Of a stretch of DNA of 63,072 bases, positions 50,867-60,045 are shown one piece after another. The DNA is from Desulfobulbaceae bacterium. Lineage in GTDB: Bacteria > Desulfobacterota > Desulfobulbia > Desulfobulbales > SURF-16. The first letter of the stretch is position 1. The number at the start of each line of letters is the position of its first letter. Below the pieces are notes generated by a model, which searched no databases, was not told the DNA's origin, and saw only the letters and a program-made list of their open reading frames with translations. The position numbers and the translations under genes are program-made. The DNA is taken from contig JAHLLM010000034.1 of NCBI GenBank assembly GCA_020444175.1, positions 1-63,072 on the forward strand, in the 5' to 3' direction.

Positions 50867-50941
50867 ACGCTCTTTTTTCCGGCGGTTTGCAAACCCGCCA
50901 ACGTGATCAATCGAACAAATAAAATCATATAACCAGCATCC

Positions 50942-52534
50942 ATGGATCAACAACAGAGACAGCTCATAAAGAAATATCTCGATATTATTCTCAGGAGAAA
51001 GAAAGTAATTGTTTTCTTTCTCCTTCTCGGCCTTGCTGGCGGTCTGGGACAGTATTTATCCACTCCCAAGGTGTATAAATGTACGTCACTCATTAAGTAT
51101 CAGAAGCAACGCATTAATCCGACAGCCATGTCCCCGGATGATATCCGCTCACGCACACAGGAAGCTGTGGCAACGATCAGTCAACAAATCACCAGCCGCA
51201 GCAGTCTTGAGAATATGATTAAAGAATTCGATCTTTATCTCGGAATGCGAACTTCATTGCCCATGGAAGATGTTGTCGATGTTATGAGGAATAAGCACAT
51301 TGAGATAGGGCAACAAGGAAAGGGGGATATCTTCGAGGTTTCTTATCAGGGCAAAAATCCTAAAAAAGTGCTGTTAGTAACGAACGCATTGGCTGCAAAA
51401 TTTATTGAAGAAAATTTACGCTTCCGTGAGGAGCGGGCCTCCGAAACTTCGGCTTACATTCAAGATGAATTGAAAATGGCCAAAGCCGGTCTTGATAAAA
51501 AAGAGGCCATTATGCGCGATTATAAGCTTAAATATTATAATGAGATGCCGGAACAGCGACAAAATAATATGAATCGGCTCAATGCCTTGCAGGATCAGTA
51601 CCAAAATAATCAGAGTAGTATTCATGACCTGGAGCGAACAAAAATTATGGTGCAGGAGCAGATTTCACTGCGTGAAGAGCTGCTTGCCCAGCAGTTAAGC
51701 GGAGTTGACAACGGAGAAGAAGTAGCTGCCGTGAACCGGACTGAAAGGGGAGAATCAGAAATAATACGGTTGCGCAGGGAATTGCAAGCTCTTGAAGCAA
51801 GATACACCGGTAAACATCCTCAAGTAAAAAGGATAAAAAAAACACTCCAAGAGCTGGAAGCAAAGCGTGCTGGTATTGCTGCTGATGAAGATTCAGGTGA
51901 AGAAGGTGCTGAAGATCAAATGGCTAGGCATGGTTTCCTGGATTTGCAGACAGAGCAATTAAAAAATCAGCTGCAGGATATGGAGTATAGTATTGCCCGT
52001 TTAAAAAAAGACAGAGAGGAGATAGAGAAGCAGATAAAGAAATTTCAATCATGGGTAGAAGCGGCTCCGGTAAGGGAGGCAGAATGGGCCGCCTTGACCC
52101 GAGATTATGAACAGTTGAATGAGCATTATCAGGCTCTTGTCGCTCAAAGTCTGCAGGCAGAATCAGCCTACAGTCTGGAAAAACAACAAAAAGGAAGTCA
52201 ATTTAAAATTGTAGACTCAGCTCATCTGCCGGAAAAACCTTTTAAGCCGGATTTCAGAAAAATTATGTTGATGGCCATTGGCCTGGGGCTTGGTGTTGGT
52301 GGTGGACTCGCATTAGGACTTGACCTGCTTAATACTTCTTTTAAGGAGCCGGATGATCTGGAGGCCTATTTGAATGTTGCCGTTGTTTGTGCCATTCCTT
52401 CAATTCTCACCAAAAAAGAGGAGAGGAAAAAGAAAATCTGGCAGGCGCTACTTTGGGCTGTGCTTGTCATCTTGCTGGTGGTCATTGGAGGAGCATTTGC
52501 TTATTTCTGGAAGCAGGGAATGATAATTTTATAG
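50942..52534 (+). CDS. Wzz/GumC-type chain-length determinant
   Basis: The 530-residue polysaccharide co-polymerase has a first membrane helix near residues 20-40 (KVIVFFLLLGLAGGLG), a long periplasmic coiled-coil section to about residue 420 and a second helix pair (IMLMAIGLGLGVGGG and LLWAVLVILLVVIGG) at the end. It controls polymer length and partners the tyrosine autokinase encoded ten bases later. The kinase is separate and not fused here. Confidence 0.92.
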   Translation: MDQQQRQLIKKYLDIILRRKKVIVFFLLLGLAGGLGQYLSTPKVYKCTSLIKYQKQRINPTAMSPDDIRSRTQEAVATISQQITSRSSLENMIKEFDLYLGMRTSLPMEDVVDVMRNKHIEIGQQGKGDIFEVSYQGKNPKKVLLVTNALAAKFIEENLRFREERASETSAYIQDELKMAKAGLDKKEAIMRDYKLKYYNEMPEQRQNNMNRLNALQDQYQNNQSSIHDLERTKIMVQEQISLREELLAQQLSGVDNGEEVAAVNRTERGESEIIRLRRELQALEARYTGKHPQVKRIKKTLQELEAKRAGIAADEDSGEEGAEDQMARHGFLDLQTEQLKNQLQDMEYSIARLKKDREEIEKQIKKFQSWVEAAPVREAEWAALTRDYEQLNEHYQALVAQSLQAESAYSLEKQQKGSQFKIVDSAHLPEKPFKPDFRKIMLMAIGLGLGVGGGLALGLDLLNTSFKEPDDLEAYLNVAVVCAIPSILTKKEERKKKIWQALLWAVLVILLVVIGGAFAYFWKQGMIIL

Positions 52535-52544
52535 GAGAGTTCGT

Positions 52545-53423
52545 GTGGGAAAGGTTTCCAAAGCTCTGTCAAAGGCAGGCGAAGATATTTTGCCTGCAGC
52601 AGGAAAACATGTTGACTCTGATCTGGGAGCCCGTAGTCCCGGTGCCCAGGCTAACAGCGTAAGGGATATCGAAAAAGAAAAAAAATCCAGATCGCATGCC
52701 GGAAATAACATAAATTGGTCAACTCGGGGGTGGGATGAGCGACTTGTGTTAGCATCGAGCAACTATAGTGGTGTGGCGGAGAGCATCCGGAGGTTGCGGT
52801 CAAGGATCTTACATCCCGTTGATGGAAAGCAGGTTAAGAGTATTTTGGTATTAAGTGCTTCCCAGGCTGAGGGGAAAAGCTTTGTGTGCGCAAACCTTGG
52901 AGTAATTATGGCCCAAGGCGTTGGGCAGCATGTCTTGATGGTTGATTGTGACTTGAGAAGACCGTCTCTGGCTGGTCTTTTTGGTGTAGAAAACAATAAT
53001 GGCCTGGTTGATCATCTCCGAGATGAAGTGGATCTTTCGGAATTAATAAGAAAAACAGGCCAGGAAAAACTCTCCATTATTCCGGCAGGAAATCCACCTG
53101 AAAATCCTTCAGAACTACTGGAATCCGAGAAAATGAATGCCCTGGTGACTGAAGTTGTCAGTCGTTACCCTGATCGTTTTGTCCTGTTCGATAGTCCTCC
53201 TGCATTAGCGGCATCGGAAACCACGGTTCTTGCCCAGCACGTTGATAAGGTTGTGTTGGTTGTCCGGTGGGGTGGTGCCGGACGGGAGCAGGTGAAAAAG
53301 CTTGTGGAGCAGCTTGGGCGGGAGAAGATTATTGGCGTAGTCTTTAATGCCTTTGAGATGAATGTCCTTGATAAGAAAATGAAAAATGAAGGATATTACA
53401 ATTATTATTCTGACAAATACTGA
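52545..53423 (+). CDS. tyrosine-protein kinase (BY-kinase, CpsD/CapB-like)
   Basis: The 292-residue cytosolic bacterial tyrosine kinase has Walker A in SASQAEGKS (about 104-112), Walker A' MVDCDLRRP and Walker B FVLFDSPP. It ends in a tyrosine cluster, GYYNYYSDKY, for autophosphorylation. With the Wzz-type protein before it, it cycles phosphorylation to control polymerisation. The start is GTG at 52545, seven bases after AGGAG. Its basic N-terminal 60 residues resemble exosortase-linked (XrtA-associated) kinases. Confidence 0.92.
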   Translation: MGKVSKALSKAGEDILPAAGKHVDSDLGARSPGAQANSVRDIEKEKKSRSHAGNNINWSTRGWDERLVLASSNYSGVAESIRRLRSRILHPVDGKQVKSILVLSASQAEGKSFVCANLGVIMAQGVGQHVLMVDCDLRRPSLAGLFGVENNNGLVDHLRDEVDLSELIRKTGQEKLSIIPAGNPPENPSELLESEKMNALVTEVVSRYPDRFVLFDSPPALAASETTVLAQHVDKVVLVVRWGGAGREQVKKLVEQLGREKIIGVVFNAFEMNVLDKKMKNEGYYNYYSDKY

Positions 53424-53428
53424 TAATA

Positions 53429-54817
53429 ATGCCTTTTCTTTTTAAAAAATATTATCCGTCCAGAAATGTATTCTTTTTCCTGGGAGAAGGTCTCCTGATC
53501 TTCCTAGTGATTAGCGGAGTCTACTTTTTTTTTAAAGGTTCGCAATTGTTTTGTGATGCTGTTTTGCTTTACGGACTGCGGGCTCTGTTTGTCACCTTGA
53601 TATTTCAGCTTTGTCTTTACTTTTTTGATCTTTATGATCTCAGTGGCGTGTCAAGCCAGGCTGAAGTCTATGCCCGTATTGTGCAGGCCTTTGGTGTTGG
53701 TTGTGTAATGCTTGGTGTTGTCTACTTTTTTGTGCCGTTTATTTTGATTTCATCCCAGGTATTCTGGACAGCATATGTGGCAATATGTGTAACTGTTTTT
53801 GCCTGGAGATTTCTCTATAATTTTGTTCTGGACAGAAGGATGTTCTCCCAGTCCATCATCGTTTTGGGCACCGGAAAACTCGCCGCTGAAATTGCAAATG
53901 AGATTGAGAATGCGCGTGATAGCGGCTACAAAATTGTCTTCTTCGTTTCAAGTAAAGAAGCGCTTTCTCCTGAACTTCCTGCCAATGTACCGGTACATTC
54001 TGAGATCGGCGATATTTTGAGTCTCAGTAAAAAGCACAGAGTGGAAAAAATAGTTGTTGCTCTTGATGATCGACGAGGAAAAACACCTATACCCGAGTTG
54101 CTGCAATGCAAGATGCAAGGTATTTCAATAGAAAATGGTATAACTTTTTATGAGGGCGTCACTGGAAAAATTCTTGTTGAAAATGTGAATCCATCCTGGC
54201 TTATTTTTTCAGATGGATTCCGGAAAAATCCTATCTGTAGTTTGGGGAAACGCTTTCTGGATATCGTCTTTGCGGCAGTGGGATTGCTGGTTGCCTCTCC
54301 GGTTATGCTGATTAGCGCCATTATAATAAAACTCGAATCACCTGGAACAATTTTTTATAGTCAGGAAAGATTAGGTGAAAGGGAAAAAGTTTTCAAGGTA
54401 ATCAAATTTCGATCAATGGGGTGTGATGCAGAGAAGGACGGGCCTGTGTGGGCCATGCAAAACGATTGCAGGGTGACTCGATATGGCGGCTTTATGAGGA
54501 AGGTGCGTATCGATGAGATTCCCCAGATGTTGAACGTGTTGAAAGGTGAAATGAGTTTTGTCGGGCCTCGACCGGAACGCCCTGTATTTGTGGAAGAACT
54601 TGCTAAAAAAATACCTTACTATTCATTGCGACACAGCGTCAAGCCCGGTATTACAGGCTGGGCCCAGATATGCTACCCATACGGGGCTTCCGAGGAAGAC
54701 GCACTGCGCAAGCTTGAATATGACCTTTACTATATTAAAAATTTATCACTGCCGATTGATCTTTGGATTGTTTTCCAGACAATTAAGACAGTTCTGTTTC
54801 AAAAAGGATCACGGTGA
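53429..54817 (+). CDS. exopolysaccharide initiating sugar transferase (polyprenyl glycosylphosphotransferase)
   Basis: The 462-residue membrane protein has four to five N-terminal helices, a CoA-binding-like middle (SIIVLGTGKLAAEIANEIE) and a C-terminal bacterial sugar transferase domain. That domain has KRFLDIVFAAVGLL, YSQERLGEREKVFKVIKFRSM, RIDEIPQMLNVLKGEMSFVGPRPERP and KPGITGWAQ. It transfers the first sugar phosphate to undecaprenyl phosphate. It belongs to the type found in exosortase/EpsB-linked loci and starts five bases after the kinase stop. Confidence 0.94.
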   Translation: MPFLFKKYYPSRNVFFFLGEGLLIFLVISGVYFFFKGSQLFCDAVLLYGLRALFVTLIFQLCLYFFDLYDLSGVSSQAEVYARIVQAFGVGCVMLGVVYFFVPFILISSQVFWTAYVAICVTVFAWRFLYNFVLDRRMFSQSIIVLGTGKLAAEIANEIENARDSGYKIVFFVSSKEALSPELPANVPVHSEIGDILSLSKKHRVEKIVVALDDRRGKTPIPELLQCKMQGISIENGITFYEGVTGKILVENVNPSWLIFSDGFRKNPICSLGKRFLDIVFAAVGLLVASPVMLISAIIIKLESPGTIFYSQERLGEREKVFKVIKFRSMGCDAEKDGPVWAMQNDCRVTRYGGFMRKVRIDEIPQMLNVLKGEMSFVGPRPERPVFVEELAKKIPYYSLRHSVKPGITGWAQICYPYGASEEDALRKLEYDLYYIKNLSLPIDLWIVFQTIKTVLFQKGSR

Positions 54818-54940
54818 AAGTGACTAAAGTGACTAAAGTGAGCTAAAGTGACTGAAGTAAGGTGGACTGTTTAAGCTTATAGTAGTGGGTAAAATCAATG
54901 GAACCAACCAAACCAATTGAACTAATAAAACTAATTAAAC
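54814..54940. repeat. two-part tandem-repeat spacer, copy 2
   Basis: AGTGACTAA-type 9-mers (54814-54858) overlap the sugar-transferase stop. AACCAACCAAAC-type repeats (54900-54940) end just before glmS. The order and orientation are the same as at 45166-45298. Confidence 0.75.
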
Positions 54941-54950
54941 GAGGAATCCT

Positions 54951-56789
54951 ATGTGTGGCATAGTTGGTTATATTGGGCAGCGTCGAGTTGTGCCCATTAT
55001 CCTTGAAGGACTGAAAAGACTTGAGTATCGGGGGTATGACTCTGCAGGACTCGTTTTTTTACAGGATGGCAGTCTGCATAAACATCGATGCGAAGGGAAG
55101 CTTGTCAATCTTGAGGAGATGATGGATAAGGTCGTCACGGACAGTCATATCGGTCTGGGACATACCCGATGGGCAACTCATGGGCCACCTTCCGAAGCAA
55201 ATGCTCATCCTCACAGCGATTGCAGTGGAGATCTTGTTGTTGTCCACAATGGCATTGTTGAAAATTATCAGACACTTAGGGAGACGTTGATCGCAGAAGG
55301 TCATGTGTTCAGTTCGCAGACCGATACCGAGGTCCTTGCTCATCTCATTGAGGAATATCTGCAGGATGATCTCGCTGAAGCTGTACGCGCTGCAGTGAAG
55401 GTGGTCGAAGGGTCCTTTGCTCTCGGGGTAATGTGGAAAAAACAGCCGCATCTGCTTGTTGCGGCCCGCTACCAGAGTCCATTGGTGCTAGGTGTGCAGG
55501 AAAATGGCGGGTCTTTTATGGCGTCTGACATTCCGGCCTTGCTGCCATATACCCGGGATGTCATCTTTCTTGACGATGAAGAGATGGCTGTGCTTAAAGC
55601 AGATTCTTTGCAGGTTTATCGTCTTGATGATGGAGCTCCCGTCCAGAAAGAAATCCAGACAATAAATTGGAATGCCGGGATGGCGGAAAAGGCAGGATAC
55701 CGTCATTTTATGCTGAAGGAAATCTTTGAACAGCCCCAGGCCATTTTAAATACTTTTCGGGGCCGCATTGATGCAGAAACAGGAAAAGTGAATCTTCCTG
55801 AAATTGGGTTGAGTAATAAAGAGTTGTGTTCAATAAAACGCATTTCTCTGGTGGCATGTGGTACATCCTGGCATGCGGCTCTTGTGGCAAAATACTGGCT
55901 GGAAAAATGGGTGGGTATTCCTGTTGAAGTAGATATTGCCTCAGAGTTTCGTTATCGACGATTGCTGCTTGATTCGGAAGTTATGGTGATCCCTATTTCA
56001 CAATCCGGAGAAACTGCCGATACCCTTGCCGGGCTTCGATTGGCCAAAAAGCTTGGCGCAAGAGTTATTTCCATCTGTAATGTCGTGGGCAGCACCATAA
56101 CCCGTGAGTCAGATGGAACAATTTATACCCATGCAGGTCCGGAAATCGGCGTTGCCTCCACAAAGGCTTTTACCAGCCAACTTACGGCTCTTTTTCTTTT
56201 TACGCTTTTTCTTGCTCAGGTTCGTGATTCAATGACTGATGAGCAGAGTAAGCAACTTGTAAAGGCGCTGCTGGAGCTCCCGTCACTCATTGAAGAAGAG
56301 CTGCCTCGGCTTCAAAAATCAATGAATTATCTTGCCGAGGAATTTTCTCGAAGTCGAGATTTTCTTTATCTCGGAAGAGGGGCGAATTTTCCCATTGCCC
56401 TGGAAGGAGCGCTTAAACTGAAAGAAATTTCCTATATCCATGCAGAAGGCTATGCTGCCGGAGAACTCAAGCATGGGCCAATTGCTCTGATTGACAGGGA
56501 TATGCCGGTGCTTGCGCTGGCTCCGAAAGATAGCGTGTACGGCAAATTGATATCAAATGTTGAGGAAGTGAAAGCTCGCCATGGCCGCATGATTTTGGTG
56601 GGAAGTGTTACTGATGACCGTCTTGATGAAATGAGTGATTATGTCATTAAGATGCCGGATACCCATGAGGAATTAACCCCACTACTCTATACAATCCCAC
56701 TTCAACTTCTTTCCTATCAGATTGCAAATCTAAGAGGATGTGATGTTGATCAGCCGAGGAATTTGGCGAAAAGCGTCACTGTTGAGTAG
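54951..56789 (+). CDS. glmS: glutamine-fructose-6-phosphate aminotransferase
   Basis: The 612-residue enzyme makes glucosamine 6-phosphate. It has a class II glutamine amidotransferase N-terminus, with the catalytic cysteine after Met (MCGIVGYIG) and HTRWATHG. Two SIS domains follow (ISQSGETADTLAGL, LGRGANFPIALEGALKLKEI), and it ends QPRNLAKSVTVE, as in canonical GlmS. Its place supplies UDP-GlcNAc to the polysaccharide locus. GAGGAATCC precedes the ATG. Confidence 0.97.
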   Translation: MCGIVGYIGQRRVVPIILEGLKRLEYRGYDSAGLVFLQDGSLHKHRCEGKLVNLEEMMDKVVTDSHIGLGHTRWATHGPPSEANAHPHSDCSGDLVVVHNGIVENYQTLRETLIAEGHVFSSQTDTEVLAHLIEEYLQDDLAEAVRAAVKVVEGSFALGVMWKKQPHLLVAARYQSPLVLGVQENGGSFMASDIPALLPYTRDVIFLDDEEMAVLKADSLQVYRLDDGAPVQKEIQTINWNAGMAEKAGYRHFMLKEIFEQPQAILNTFRGRIDAETGKVNLPEIGLSNKELCSIKRISLVACGTSWHAALVAKYWLEKWVGIPVEVDIASEFRYRRLLLDSEVMVIPISQSGETADTLAGLRLAKKLGARVISICNVVGSTITRESDGTIYTHAGPEIGVASTKAFTSQLTALFLFTLFLAQVRDSMTDEQSKQLVKALLELPSLIEEELPRLQKSMNYLAEEFSRSRDFLYLGRGANFPIALEGALKLKEISYIHAEGYAAGELKHGPIALIDRDMPVLALAPKDSVYGKLISNVEEVKARHGRMILVGSVTDDRLDEMSDYVIKMPDTHEELTPLLYTIPLQLLSYQIANLRGCDVDQPRNLAKSVTVE

Positions 56790-56796
56790 GGGAATT

Positions 56797-57246
56797 CTCT
56801 CACAGAGGCGCGGAGCGCACAGAGTTTTTTTATGTTGATGCACGAATTGGACACTATTTCATCGCGAATTATTGAGGCTTCGATAAATGTTCATAGAGAA
56901 TTGGGTCCAGGATTACTTGAATCAGTATATCAGACTTGTCTTGCGCTTGAATTACAGGGAATGGGTATGTCTTTAAGGACTGAAGTTGCCGTTCCAATTA
57001 TATATAAAGGCAAAAAGTTAACCCAGGAATTTCGTATGGACTTGTTGGTTGAAGAACAAGTTGTAGTTGAGTTGAAATCCGTAAAAGAAGTGCAGGATAT
57101 ACATAAAAAGCAGTTGTTGACCTATCTCAAGCTTGCAAAAAAAAACTTTAGGTTTATTGATCAACTTTAATTCTACACTGCTTAAACATGGGATTTGTCG
57201 AATAATTAATACGTAAAACTCTGTGCACTCTGTGCCTCTGTGAGAG
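56797..57246. mobile_element. inverted-repeat cassette carrying a GxxExxY gene
   Basis: Inverted repeats of 32 bases (56797-56828 and 57215-57246; 29 of 32 match) enclose one short gene almost exactly. The repaired reading frame stops within the right repeat. The repeat contains CTCTGTG-type units. A third copy of the right repeat stands alone at 58558-58589. Confidence 0.75.
56832..57170 (+). CDS. GxxExxY protein (PD-(D/E)XK-like), frameshifted at the C-terminus
   Basis: The 112-residue product shows the naming motif GPGLLESVY and a nuclease-like core RMDLLVEEQVVVELKS, a D...E-x-K pattern. A run of nine A at 57137-57145 shifts the end of the frame. With eight A the protein would continue KTLGLLINFNSTLLKHGI... 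to a stop at 57214-57216, which is how this family normally ends. So the gene is slightly damaged, carries a sequencing error, or is read with slippage. It lies exactly between inverted repeats. Confidence 0.85.
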   Translation: MLMHELDTISSRIIEASINVHRELGPGLLESVYQTCLALELQGMGMSLRTEVAVPIIYKGKKLTQEFRMDLLVEEQVVVELKSVKEVQDIHKKQLLTYLKLAKKNFRFIDQL

Positions 57247-57250
57247 AACA

Positions 57251-58546
57251 ATGAAAAATATAATGAATTCAACTGTTGCTGTAGTCGGACTTGGCTATGT
57301 CGGTCTTCCGCTGGCTGTTACATTTGGCAGAAAACTTGCGACCATTGGTTTTGATATTAAAGAACAGGCGATAGCAAGCTATAATAAATGTTTTGACCCC
57401 AATTGCGAAGTGGATAAGGATTCTTTTGAAGAAGCAAAAAATATAAAATTCACATCTGATCCTCATGAAATTAACGAGGCCGATTTCATTGTTGTTGCTG
57501 TTCCAACACCTATAGACTCAGCTCGGCAACCCGACTTATTTCCCCTGAAAAGTGCAACTCGGACAGTTGGAGCAAATATGAAAAAAGGAGCGATTGTCAT
57601 ATTTGAATCGACGGTTTACCCTGGGACAACTGAGGAAGAGTGCGTGCCGATACTGGAACAAGAGTCCAGCATGGTTTGGAAACGCGATTTTTTTGTAGGA
57701 TATTCACCGGAAAGAATTAATCCTGGAGATAAAGAACATACCTTGACGAAAATCGTCAAGGTCGTCTCCGGGGATACTGAAGAAACTCTTGAAAAAGTTG
57801 GTGGGCTCTATGCTTCGATTATTGACGCAGGGGTTTATCCAGCCTCAAGTATTAAAGAGGCTGAGGCTGCCAAGGTAATTGAAAATACCCAGCGTGATCT
57901 GAATATCGCCCTCATGAATGAACTTGCAGTAATCTTTGATCGATTGGGAATTGATACGTTGAATGTCCTCAAGGCAGCTGGTACAAAATGGAATTTTTTA
58001 CCTTTTCGTCCTGGCCTTGTTGGGGGACATTGCATAGGCGTTGACCCATATTATCTCACGTATAAAGCTGAGACAGTTGGGTATCATCCTGAGGTAATCC
58101 TGGCTGGCCGACGTATTAATGACGGCATGGGAAAATTCATCGCTGAAAAAACAGTCAAATGTATGCTTGCAGGTGGTTTAAACCTGCAAACGACAAAAAT
58201 AGGCATATTGGGTCTTACATTTAAAGAAAATTGTCCGGATCTTCGTAATTCAAAAGTTTTTGATATAATAAATGAACTGAAGACTTTTGGTATTGAAATT
58301 CTGGTCCATGATGCTCGAGCAGATGGGGAAGAGGCACATCGGTTCTTTGGGGTAAATCTTTGCCGGCTAGAGGAAATGACCGATCTTGGGGCTTTAATTT
58401 TTGCTGTTCCTCATATGGAATACCTTGATGAGGCGGTGTCGGATCTTGTTAAACGAATTTCAGCCGGAGGCTGCCTGATAGATGTAAAATCGGCACTGGA
58501 TATAAAAGAGCTTCAAAAGTCAGGAATAGCTTTTTGGCGTTTATAA
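57251..58546 (+). CDS. nucleotide sugar dehydrogenase (WbpA/TviB type)
   Basis: The 431-residue NAD-dependent UDP-sugar 6-dehydrogenase has Rossmann motif GLGYVGLPLAV, the ESTVYPGTTEE segment, GYSPERINPGD, active-site region FRPGLVGGHCIGVDPYYL (catalytic cysteine in GGHC) and GLTFKENCPDLRNSKV. The pattern fits UDP-GlcNAc or UDP-GalNAc oxidation to uronic acids, as in WbpA/TviB. The Shine-Dalgarno (GAGAGA) comes from the end of the adjacent inverted repeat. The epimerase that follows is its usual partner. Confidence 0.93.
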   Translation: MKNIMNSTVAVVGLGYVGLPLAVTFGRKLATIGFDIKEQAIASYNKCFDPNCEVDKDSFEEAKNIKFTSDPHEINEADFIVVAVPTPIDSARQPDLFPLKSATRTVGANMKKGAIVIFESTVYPGTTEEECVPILEQESSMVWKRDFFVGYSPERINPGDKEHTLTKIVKVVSGDTEETLEKVGGLYASIIDAGVYPASSIKEAEAAKVIENTQRDLNIALMNELAVIFDRLGIDTLNVLKAAGTKWNFLPFRPGLVGGHCIGVDPYYLTYKAETVGYHPEVILAGRRINDGMGKFIAEKTVKCMLAGGLNLQTTKIGILGLTFKENCPDLRNSKVFDIINELKTFGIEILVHDARADGEEAHRFFGVNLCRLEEMTDLGALIFAVPHMEYLDEAVSDLVKRISAGGCLIDVKSALDIKELQKSGIAFWRL

Positions 58547-58557
58547 AACTACTTAAA

Positions 58558-58589
58558 AAAACTCTGTGTTCTCAGTACCTCTGTGAGAG
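58558..58589. repeat. solo copy of the GxxExxY-cassette inverted repeat
   Basis: This 32-base copy has the same orientation as the cassette's right repeat (28 of 32 match). It lies just before the epimerase and supplies GTGAGAGA as the likely ribosome site. Confidence 0.7.
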
Positions 58590-58595
58590 AAATAA

Positions 58596-59627
58596 ATGGC
58601 AAATCAATACAAGAAAATACAAGAGCATCTTAAGCAATACCCTCAAAAATGGCTTGTTACTGGTGTCGCCGGTTTTATTGGGTCAAATTTACTTGAAACA
58701 TTGTTGAAATTAAACCAGGAAGTTGTTGGCCTGGATAATTTTTCCACTGGTTTTCAGCATAATTTTGACCAGGTGCAAAAGCTTGTCAGCGCGGAACAGT
58801 GGCAACGATTTACTTTTGTTGAAGGTGACATCCGAAATCTTTCGACGTGCAAGGAGGTGTGTGGGCAAGTCGATTATGTGTTGCACCAGGCAGCCCTAGG
58901 GTCAGTGCCACGTTCAATCGATGATCCAATTTTAACCAATGAAAACAACCTGACCGGTTTTCTTAATATGCTCGTGGCTGCCCGTGATGCAAAGGTGAAA
59001 CGCTTTGTCTATGCCGCATCGAGTTCAACCTATGGTGATCATCCCGGCTTGCCAAAGGTTGAAGACAGTATAGGAAATCCTTTATCTCCCTATGCTGTCA
59101 CCAAGGTTGTGAATGAGATCTATGCTGATGTTTTTGCCCGCACCTATGATTTTAAAACAATAGGGTTACGCTATTTTAATATTTTCGGTAGACGCCAGGA
59201 TCCGAATGGTGCCTATGCTGCTGTAATGCCGAAATGGTTTCTTGCCCTTATCAAAGGGGAGGAGCTTTTTATAAATGGCGATGGGGAGACAAGCCGTGAT
59301 TTTTGCTATATAGATAACTGCGTGCAGGCTAATCTGCTTGCCGCTTGTGCGTCAAAAGAAGATGCCTTGAACCAAGTTTATAACGTTGCCTTTGGCGAGC
59401 GAACGAGTTTGAATGAGTTGTTTCGGATGATTCAGGAAAGGGTGCGAAATATTCTCCCAGACATCAATGACATTACTCCGACATATCGTGATTTCAGGGC
59501 AGGGGATGTACGCCATTCTTTGGCTGATATTAATAAGGCCCGTAGTCTGCTAGGCTACAACCCCGAGTTTTCTGTGCGGGCTGGTCTTGATGAGGCAGCA
59601 GCTTGGTATGTTTCCAATTTGTCATAG
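58596..59627 (+). CDS. UDP-sugar 4-epimerase (WbpP/TviC-like SDR)
   Basis: The 343-residue extended SDR has the NAD loop [13 protein letters not shown], the active-site YAVTK (tyrosine/lysine of YxxxK) and [16 protein letters not shown]. The N-terminal extension [20 protein letters not shown] is typical of WbpP/TviC, which interconvert UDP-GlcNAc/GlcNAcA and GalNAc/GalNAcA. Paired with the dehydrogenase before it, it would supply GalNAcA-type residues for the polymer. Confidence 0.92.
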   Translation: MANQYKKIQEHLKQYPQKWLVTGVAGFIGSNLLETLLKLNQEVVGLDNFSTGFQHNFDQVQKLVSAEQWQRFTFVEGDIRNLSTCKEVCGQVDYVLHQAALGSVPRSIDDPILTNENNLTGFLNMLVAARDAKVKRFVYAASSSTYGDHPGLPKVEDSIGNPLSPYAVTKVVNEIYADVFARTYDFKTIGLRYFNIFGRRQDPNGAYAAVMPKWFLALIKGEELFINGDGETSRDFCYIDNCVQANLLAACASKEDALNQVYNVAFGERTSLNELFRMIQERVRNILPDINDITPTYRDFRAGDVRHSLADINKARSLLGYNPEFSVRAGLDEAAAWYVSNLS

Positions 59628-60045
59628 CAGTATTGGCGGGAAAGGTTTCCCGCCCTACATGAAAAACTGCTCTGTGTGTGATAGGTCACACGCCATACCA
59701 ACAAGAAACGGACATTTTCGTTAGTTGGAAATGTTGCCCTTGCCCCATAGTAATACGGAATAGGTAAAGTTGAATTTGATTACCACTCATTTTCAGCCAT
59801 AGTTGCCAAGTTGCATGTAACCTAATGACTTGTTTACAATACGACCAATGTCGTCATTTCTCACATCCGTTCCGGTAAGCGAGCTTGTGAGACACCGAGA
59901 TGACAAGAAAAACTAACATACAGCAATAACCTTGGCTGAAAATGAGTGGTAATTATAAAGTTGAATGTAGGTCGGCAACCCTTTGCCGACAACAACTTCA
60001 CGATTTGAGTTAGTTATAGAAAAAGAATAAAAGGATATTCATTAC
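59628..60045. other. 418-base spacer with a MITE copy and two hairpin repeats
   Basis: GGCGGGAAA/TTTCCCGCC (59635-59654) and GTCGGCAA/TTGCCGAC (59971-59990) are perfect hairpins next to CTAC or GTAG, like REP-type palindromes. They flank the MITE copy at 59778-59953. No gene was found. Confidence 0.6.
59778..59953. mobile_element. MITE-like element, copy C
   Basis: The 21-bp terminal inverted repeats are identical to those of copy B, and the interior is mostly the same in reverse orientation. An internal GGTAAGCGAGCTTGTGAGAC segment is shared with the D repeats. Confidence 0.8.
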
